DNA of 64,000 nucleotides, from positions 248,001-312,000 of the forward strand of contig NZ_BMGS01000001.1 in NCBI RefSeq assembly GCF_014640315.1. The letters are read 5' to 3'. Below the pieces are notes generated by a model. The model ran no database searches and was not told the DNA's origin. It was given only the letters and a program-made list of their open reading frames with translations. Below are positions 58,575-64,000 of the stretch, in pieces. The position numbers and the translations under genes were made by a program. Within the stretch, counting starts at the first letter, position 1; the number at the start of each line of letters is the position of its first letter. This DNA comes from Hymenobacter glacieicola. Lineage in GTDB: Bacteria > Bacteroidota > Bacteroidia > Cytophagales > Hymenobacteraceae.

Positions 58575-59615
58575 GTGACGGAACCTGAATTCCATTTGCT
58601 CCTTCAGCGCTACCTCGACGGGCAGTGCACGCCCGCTGAACAAGCGCTGGTGGAACAGTGGTATAACCGGCTGGAAGAGGCGGATGGGGTAGCCCTCCTA
58701 CCCACTCAAAATCAGGAAGCGGTAGAAGATGCTATCTGGCGGCGGCTGCCGCACCTACGGCAGGCGCCCGCAGCAGCCCCGCGCGTACGGCAGCACCCGG
58801 CCACGCAGCCTGCCTGGGTTTGGTGGGCCGCTGCCTTGTTGGTTTTTGCCTTGGGCCTGGGAGTGTTGTTTACCTACGTGCAGGCACCCGTGGGGCCGTT
58901 GGGCGGAGTAGCGCAGCAAAGCTGGACGCGCCACCGCAACACCACCCGGCAAGTGCAGGAGCTGCAGCTACCCGATGGCAGCCGCGTGACCCTGCATCCT
59001 GGCAGCCAACTGCAATACGCTACCTCGCTGGCTGGGCCCAAGCGGGAGGTGTACCTAGAAGGAGAAGCCTTCTTTAAGGTCAGCAAGAATCCGGAGCGGC
59101 CCTTCCTGGTGTTCACCAAGCAGGTAGTAACCACGGTGCTGGGCACCAGCTTTCGGGTAACAGACTACGCCCACGGGCTGAAGGCCTCCGTGGCGGTAAG
59201 CGAGGGCAAGGTATCAGTGCAGGCCCGCAAAAACGCCGAGCTGGACGCTACCCCCGCCAGGCCCGCTGCTACCGGCCTAGTGCTGCTGCCCAACCAGCAG
59301 GCCGTGTATTCGCTTGCCACGCGCCAACTGCGCAAGAAGCTGGTGGAGAAGCCGGTGGTTTTGTCGCCGCAGACCCTGGAGTTCGACGCCCGCCCGGTTA
59401 CGGAAGTGCTGACGGCGCTGGAAAAGGCGTACGGCGTTACCATCGTGTACGACAAGCAGAAGCTGGCGGGCTGCACCGTGAGCATTGCTTTCTACGATGA
59501 GCCTCTGCTGGAAAAAGTTAGCCTGCTCTGCCAGTCGTTGGGCGCTTACTACAGCTTGTCCGATGCCCAGATTATCATTCATAGTTCCGGTTGCCAGCTG
59601 CACCCGGCCCAGTAG
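58575..59615 (+). CDS. FecR-family anti-sigma factor
   Basis: 346 residues from a GTG start, with no ATG near it. A cytoplasmic N-terminal FecR region (FHLLLQRYLDGQCTPAEQALVEQWY), a single membrane helix at about 81-102, and a periplasmic part with the FecR core (LPDGSRVTLHPGSQLQY, REVYLEGEAFFKVSKNPERPFLV, TTVLGTSFRV) and a C-terminal DUF4974-like segment (VTEVLTALEKAYGVTIVYD). It relays ligand binding at the SusC-type receptor to the sigma factor. Confidence 0.94.
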   Translation: MTEPEFHLLLQRYLDGQCTPAEQALVEQWYNRLEEADGVALLPTQNQEAVEDAIWRRLPHLRQAPAAAPRVRQHPATQPAWVWWAAALLVFALGLGVLFTYVQAPVGPLGGVAQQSWTRHRNTTRQVQELQLPDGSRVTLHPGSQLQYATSLAGPKREVYLEGEAFFKVSKNPERPFLVFTKQVVTTVLGTSFRVTDYAHGLKASVAVSEGKVSVQARKNAELDATPARPAATGLVLLPNQQAVYSLATRQLRKKLVEKPVVLSPQTLEFDARPVTEVLTALEKAYGVTIVYDKQKLAGCTVSIAFYDEPLLEKVSLLCQSLGAYYSLSDAQIIIHSSGCQLHPAQ

Positions 59616-59777
59616 CGCCTATTAACCCCGAGGCCCCATCCGCTCCCCACCCCCAGCCTTTGGCTGAAACACACCTCCCATACAAGTTATTGCATAGCAG
59701 CTTGTTGTGGCGTTTCTGAAAACGCCGATGGCCACTGTTTTCTCTTTAGTTCCCACCACCATAGTGAAAATCAGTTT

Positions 59778-62700
59778 ATGAAAAACCTCGTACACATCCC
59801 ACCACCCTTCCAAACCCCGGCCAGAGTGCTGGTGCTGCAAGGCGTAATGGGCTGCCTGCTGGCCAGCATGGCCACTGCCCGGCCCGTTTTCGTGCAATCC
59901 GTTCTGGACCGCAAGATTACCCTGCAGCTGGAAGGGCAAACCATCAAGGAGGCTCTCAACCGCATTGCCAAGCAAGCCGACGTGCGGTTTGTGTACAGCC
60001 AGCAGCTGATTAAGTCGGACCGCCGCGTGACGGTGCGCGCCACCGATGAGCCGCTGGTCACGGTGCTCGACGAAGTGCTGGCCCCGCTCAAGCTGGAGTA
60101 TGAGGTGAACAATGGCCGCGTGGTGCTGCGGGTTCCGGCAAAACCTACTACCGCAAACGTTTCCAACACAAACGATTTCGTAGCAGCCGATGTCACCGTA
60201 TCGGGGCGGGTAGTGGACGCCAAAGGAGCCGGTCTGCCCGGCGTGACGGTAGTTGTTAAGAATACTACCATCGGGGCCAGCACGGGCCCCAACGGGGAAT
60301 TTACTCTGCAGGCTCCCGAAAACAGCGTGCTGGTGTTCAGCTTCGTCGGGTTTACGCGCCGTGAGGTGCCCGTAGCCGGCGCTACCAGCAACCTGTCGGT
60401 AACCCTGGCCGAGGACTCGCAGGCCCTGAATGAGGTAGTGGTTATCGGCTACGGCACGGCCCGCAAAAGCGACCTGACGGGGGCCGTGGCCTCGGTTAGC
60501 GGGGCGCAACTCACCCAGGTAGCCACCTCCGACCCCGTGCAGGCCCTGCAAGGCCGCGCCGCCGGCGTAGAGGTAACCACCAACAGCGGCCAGCCCGGCG
60601 CCGGAACCCGCATCCGGGTGCGCGGGGTGGGCACCATCAACAACAGCGACCCGCTGTACGTGGTGGACGGCATCCAGACCAGCGACATCAGCTTTCTGCT
60701 GCCTACCGATATTGAGTCGACGGAAATCCTGAAGGATGCTTCGGCTACGGCCATTTACGGTTCGAGAGGGGCCAACGGGGTAGTGCTCATCACCACCAAG
60801 CACGGCAAGGTGGGCAAGCCCCAGTTTAACCTTACCGGCTACACCGGCTTCCAGGAAATCAGGAAGAAGCTGGACCTGACCAATGCCGCCGAGTATGCTA
60901 CCCTGGTTACGGAAGCCTACACCAATGGCGGCGCCGCCGTGCCCACCGACTACGCGGCCCAGCTGCAGAGCGCCATCCAGAGCGGAGCCACCGGCACCAA
61001 CTACCAGGACCTAGTCACCCAGCGCGGATTGATTACCAACTACAGCCTCTCGGTATCGGGTGGCACGGAGCAGAACCGCTACCTGCTCAGCGGCAGCTAC
61101 TTCCAGCAGGATGGTATTCTGAAGAACTCGGGGCTGAAGAAGTACGTGGTGCGCCTCAACGACGACTTCGCGCTGACCAAAAACCTGAAAGCCGGCGTTT
61201 CGGCGACGTTCACGAACTCCAACGTGGTAGGCGCCTCCGATGGCACGGGCAACACCCTGAACTACCGCGTGCTGGAGTACGCCACCCAGAACATTCCGAT
61301 TCTGAACCCCATTGGGCCGAACGGAACCTACAATTACGACAACATCACGAACGTGCCCAACGTGGCGCGCTACCTCGATGAGCAGAAGCAGAGCAAGACG
61401 CGCAACAGCACCTTGTTCTCGAATGCCTACCTCGACGTAGCCTTGTTTAAAGGGCTGTCGTTCCGGTCGTCTTTCGGCATTACGTATAACCAAAGCAACC
61501 CGAAAGGCTACCTGCCCCAGTACTTCCTCGGGCCCCTGGACAGGCGCGACCAGAGTGCCCTGAATGAAACCCGCCTGCAGAACGTGTCGTGGGTGTGGTC
61601 GAACTACGCCAACTACACCAAAACTTTCGCCGACAACAGCTCCTTCTCGGCCACCTTGGGTCAGGAAGCCCAGCGCGGCTACGGCAACGGCATTTCCATC
61701 ACGGCCTACAATGTGCCGGCCGACGCCTCTTTGCAATACGTGTCGGCCAACCGGAGTGCCAATAACGCCGTGCGCAGCTCCCAGTACGATGGGGCATTGC
61801 TCTCCTACTTCGGCCGCGCCAACTACAACTTCCGCGACCGGTACCTGCTAACCGGTACCCTGCGCTTCGACCAGACCTCGAAGTTTCTGGGCTCCAGCCG
61901 CACGGGTACCTTCCCCTCGGTGGGGGTCGCCTGGAACGTGTCTAACGAGGATTTCCTGAAGGGCCTGAGCGGGCTTTCTTCCCTGAAGCTGCGGGGTAGC
62001 TACGGGGCCGTGGGCAACCAGAACGCGGCTCCCAACTACGGCTACGCCTCCGTGGCGGCCAACAACCAGATTTACGTGTTCGGCGGGCAGCCGGCCCCGG
62101 GCCTGGCCATCACCCAGCTTAACAACCCCGATCTGAAGTGGGAAACCGCCATTACCACCGACGTGGGCTTGGATGCCGAGCTGTTCGACAGCAAGCTCAC
62201 CTTCACGGCCGACTACTTCGTGCGGCGCACCAAGGACATGATTGCCCTGCTGCCCGTGCCCGATTACATCGGGCAGGCGCCGGCCAGCGCCAACGTAGGC
62301 TCCCTGCGCAACCGCGGGCTGGAGCTGGCCCTGAACTACCGCAACCAGGTAGGCGAGTTTCAGTACGGAGTAGGCCTGAATTTTACCAAGATCAACAACG
62401 TAGTAACCGACCTGGGCGGGGCTAACCCCATTGCCAGCGGCAACGTGCTGGTCCAGATTGGCAACACCACGCTCACGGGCGTAGATCGGGAAATTGCCTA
62501 CTTCTACGGCTTACAGACCGATGGTATCTTCCGCTCACAGGCTGAGATTGACTCGTACCAGGGCAGCACCGGCGCCCGGATTCAGCCCGGGGCCAAGCCC
62601 GGCGACATCCGCTACCGCGACGTGAACGGCGACGGAGTAATTACGGCCCTCGACAACACCTACCTGGGTAGCGCCACGCCCGACTTTACCTACGGCGGCT

Positions 62701-63197
62701 CCATCAACCTGGGCTACCATGGCTTCGATTTCAAGGTGCTGCTCTACGGGGTGCAGGGCGCGGAAGCCGTAAACGGCGTGGCGTTCAGCCTCTCCAAGTC
62801 GAGCAACCTGGTTGGTATCTGGAGCAACTTTTACGCTTCCCGCATGGACCGCTGGACGCCCAGCAACCCCAACAGCGACCAGCCCCGCGTCACCTCCAAC
62901 GATACCAACGGCAACGACCGGTTCAGCAGCCGCTACGTGGAAGACGCCAGCTACCTGCGCGCCCGCAACATGGAGCTGGGCTATTCCCTCCCTGCGGGGC
63001 TGTCGTCGAGGTTCCACATCAACGGATTGCGGGTGTTTGCCTCCGTTGACAACGTCTTCACCATCACGAAGTACACCGGCTACGACCCCGAAATTTCCAC
63101 GGCCGGCTTCTACGGCAACCCCCTGGCGTACGGCGTGGATTACGGCAACTACCCCCAGGCCCGCACCTACCGCCTGGGCTTCAACCTTCAGTTTTAA
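59778..63197 (+). CDS. SusC/RagA-type TonB-linked outer-membrane receptor
   Basis: 1139 residues. After a long signal-like start, residues 46-118 form an N-terminal signalling (STN) domain (ITLQLEGQTIKEALNRIAKQ), 140-222 a carboxypeptidase-regulatory-like domain, then the SusC plug starting with LNEVVVIGYGTARKSDLTGAV and the barrel ending RTYRLGFNLQF. The STN domain contacts FecR and so links import to gene expression. The receptor works with the SusD protein that follows, to import an unknown glycan or other nutrient; the window shows no enzymes of the system. Confidence 0.95.
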   Translation: MKNLVHIPPPFQTPARVLVLQGVMGCLLASMATARPVFVQSVLDRKITLQLEGQTIKEALNRIAKQADVRFVYSQQLIKSDRRVTVRATDEPLVTVLDEVLAPLKLEYEVNNGRVVLRVPAKPTTANVSNTNDFVAADVTVSGRVVDAKGAGLPGVTVVVKNTTIGASTGPNGEFTLQAPENSVLVFSFVGFTRREVPVAGATSNLSVTLAEDSQALNEVVVIGYGTARKSDLTGAVASVSGAQLTQVATSDPVQALQGRAAGVEVTTNSGQPGAGTRIRVRGVGTINNSDPLYVVDGIQTSDISFLLPTDIESTEILKDASATAIYGSRGANGVVLITTKHGKVGKPQFNLTGYTGFQEIRKKLDLTNAAEYATLVTEAYTNGGAAVPTDYAAQLQSAIQSGATGTNYQDLVTQRGLITNYSLSVSGGTEQNRYLLSGSYFQQDGILKNSGLKKYVVRLNDDFALTKNLKAGVSATFTNSNVVGASDGTGNTLNYRVLEYATQNIPILNPIGPNGTYNYDNITNVPNVARYLDEQKQSKTRNSTLFSNAYLDVALFKGLSFRSSFGITYNQSNPKGYLPQYFLGPLDRRDQSALNETRLQNVSWVWSNYANYTKTFADNSSFSATLGQEAQRGYGNGISITAYNVPADASLQYVSANRSANNAVRSSQYDGALLSYFGRANYNFRDRYLLTGTLRFDQTSKFLGSSRTGTFPSVGVAWNVSNEDFLKGLSGLSSLKLRGSYGAVGNQNAAPNYGYASVAANNQIYVFGGQPAPGLAITQLNNPDLKWETAITTDVGLDAELFDSKLTFTADYFVRRTKDMIALLPVPDYIGQAPASANVGSLRNRGLELALNYRNQVGEFQYGVGLNFTKINNVVTDLGGANPIASGNVLVQIGNTTLTGVDREIAYFYGLQTDGIFRSQAEIDSYQGSTGARIQPGAKPGDIRYRDVNGDGVITALDNTYLGSATPDFTYGGSINLGYHGFDFKVLLYGVQGAEAVNGVAFSLSKSSNLVGIWSNFYASRMDRWTPSNPNSDQPRVTSNDTNGNDRFSSRYVEDASYLRARNMELGYSLPAGLSSRFHINGLRVFASVDNVFTITKYTGYDPEISTAGFYGNPLAYGVDYGNYPQARTYRLGFNLQF

Positions 63198-63218
63198 CGA
63201 TATACACAACCGCGCGTG

Positions 63219-64000
63219 ATGAAAACTGCCCATGCAGCCCGCCTCCTAGCCTTTACGGTGCTGGCGGCCCTGTCGCAGGGATGTGACAGCTTCCTCGATA
63301 AAGACCCCTTGGGTACCACCACCCAGGGCAACTTGTTCAACGACCCCACCAACGCCGTGCAGGCCGTGAATGCCATTTACGACGTGGCTTCCTGGGACCA
63401 GGGCCCGAAGTGGGGCGCCCCCAACGGCCAGTTTGTGCCCCAGACCTACGAGTGGATGTTCGGGGATGTGATGAGCGACGACGCCGAGAAAGGCAGCTCG
63501 CCCAGCGACTTCCCAACCCTCACGGAGCTTAAAACCTGGAACATTCCGCCTTCCAACCCGCCCACCACTACCCTGTGGGTGCACAGCTTCACGGGGATTG
63601 CCCGGGCCAACACCGTCATCAATAACATTGACGCCGGCACCATCGACAATGCCCTGAAGCAGCGCCTGAAAGGCGAGGCGTATTTCCTGCGGGCCTATTT
63701 CTACTTCAGCCTCGTGAAGCTGTTTGGCGGGGTGCCGCTGTTCGAGAAAACGCCAACTCCCTCCGAAGCCACGAACGTAACGCGCGCCAGCATTGCCCAA
63801 ACCTACGCCTTCATTGAGAAGGATTTGCGCGCGGCGGCTACCGTCCTGCCCGAGAAAAGCGCCTACCCCGCCGCCGACCTCGGCCGGGCTACCAAGGGCG
63901 CGGCCAACGCCTACCTGGCGCGGGCCATCATGTACCAGCTCGGCACCGTGAATGGCAACAACCACACCTGGCAGGAAGTCTACGACCTGACCAGCACCAT
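63219..64000 (+). CDS. SusD/RagB-family lipoprotein, 5' part (runs past the window)
   Basis: Open from ATG 63219 to the end without stop, at least 260 residues. It starts with a lipoprotein signal MKTAHAARLLAFTVLAALSQGC and continues SFLDKDPLGTTTQGNLF, with TPR-like helices typical of SusD (ARANTVINNIDAG, KGEAYFLRAYFYFSLVKLFGGVPLF, ATKGAANAYLARAIMYQLG). It begins 22 bases after the SusC stop. It forms the surface lid of the SusC channel and binds the nutrient. The 3' end is outside the window. Confidence 0.95.
   Translation, partial: MKTAHAARLLAFTVLAALSQGCDSFLDKDPLGTTTQGNLFNDPTNAVQAVNAIYDVASWDQGPKWGAPNGQFVPQTYEWMFGDVMSDDAEKGSSPSDFPTLTELKTWNIPPSNPPTTTLWVHSFTGIARANTVINNIDAGTIDNALKQRLKGEAYFLRAYFYFSLVKLFGGVPLFEKTPTPSEATNVTRASIAQTYAFIEKDLRAAATVLPEKSAYPAADLGRATKGAANAYLARAIMYQLGTVNGNNHTWQEVYDLTST

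Noticed and set aside
59616..59777. Possible small gene between FecR and SusC
   Set aside because: Only 162 bases with no credible start and stop pair; looks like a leader region.

Overview
The window is GC-rich chromosomal DNA of a Bacteroidota bacterium, most like Hymenobacteraceae (Hymenobacter and relatives). This placement is inferred from family content: a SusC/SusD pair with a FecI-type sigma factor and FecR anti-sigma, DUF4097, DUF4397 and DUF5074-type secreted proteins, TlpA-type thioredoxins, LytS/LytTR signalling, several ECF sigma factors, no obvious Shine-Dalgarno sequences, and promoter -7 boxes of the Bacteroidota type TAnnTTTG. No taxonomic search was possible.

Layout. 1-12.7 kb: 3' end of aroE; an outer-membrane TonB-type barrel; an ABC exporter (ATPase plus permease); a minus-strand group of ECF sigma factor, zinc-finger/HEAT membrane anti-sigma and two DUF4097 secreted proteins; a LytS-type kinase with its LytTR regulator; wrbA. 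13-26 kb: an ECF sigma factor translationally overlapped by a membrane-anchored protein with a barrel-like C-terminus; a small lipoprotein; uvrB; a GT39 glycosyltransferase; a HAD hydrolase; a chloramphenicol-acetyltransferase-like protein; a half-size EamA transporter; a PAP2 phosphatase; an NtrC-type regulator; a TlpA-like thioredoxin. 26.4-36.1 kb: a complete potassium-uptake locus, with a 31-codon membrane microprotein, kdpF, kdpA, kdpB, kdpC, an outer-membrane porin, a KdpD sensor lacking its kinase half, and a separate HAMP/PAS histidine kinase. The NtrC-type regulator at 23.5 kb is the best local candidate for the response regulator.

36.18-42.42 kb: a roughly 6.2 kb integrative element inserted in the 3' end of tRNA-Gly(CCC), bounded by a 48-bp direct repeat and carrying a tyrosine recombinase, an unknown protein, an excisionase-like HTH protein, a replication-protein-like gene, an HNH endonuclease and a small secreted protein. 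42.4-57.7 kb: the intact tRNA; small membrane and acetyltransferase genes; a lipoprotein that looks like a catalytically dead alpha/beta hydrolase; a B12-binding radical SAM protein with an unusual cysteine spacing; an HMA-AraC fusion regulator; a cobalamin riboswitch controlling a TonB receptor and a beta-propeller lipoprotein; a 3-methyladenine glycosylase; a THUMP-like methyltransferase; a DUF4397 lipoprotein; ahcY. 57.8-64 kb: ECF sigma, FecR, SusC and the start of SusD, an outer-membrane uptake system with transmembrane signalling.

The most striking non-genic feature is the density of long palindromes between genes: REP-like elements of at least two core types, some nested inside a second pair of inverted arms made of degenerate GGTGA/TCACC repeats, and a different palindrome at almost every gene junction of the kdp locus. 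Several gene starts would be misplaced upstream into these repeats if the longest reading frame were taken, so starts were chosen by signal peptides, family N-termini and promoter positions.
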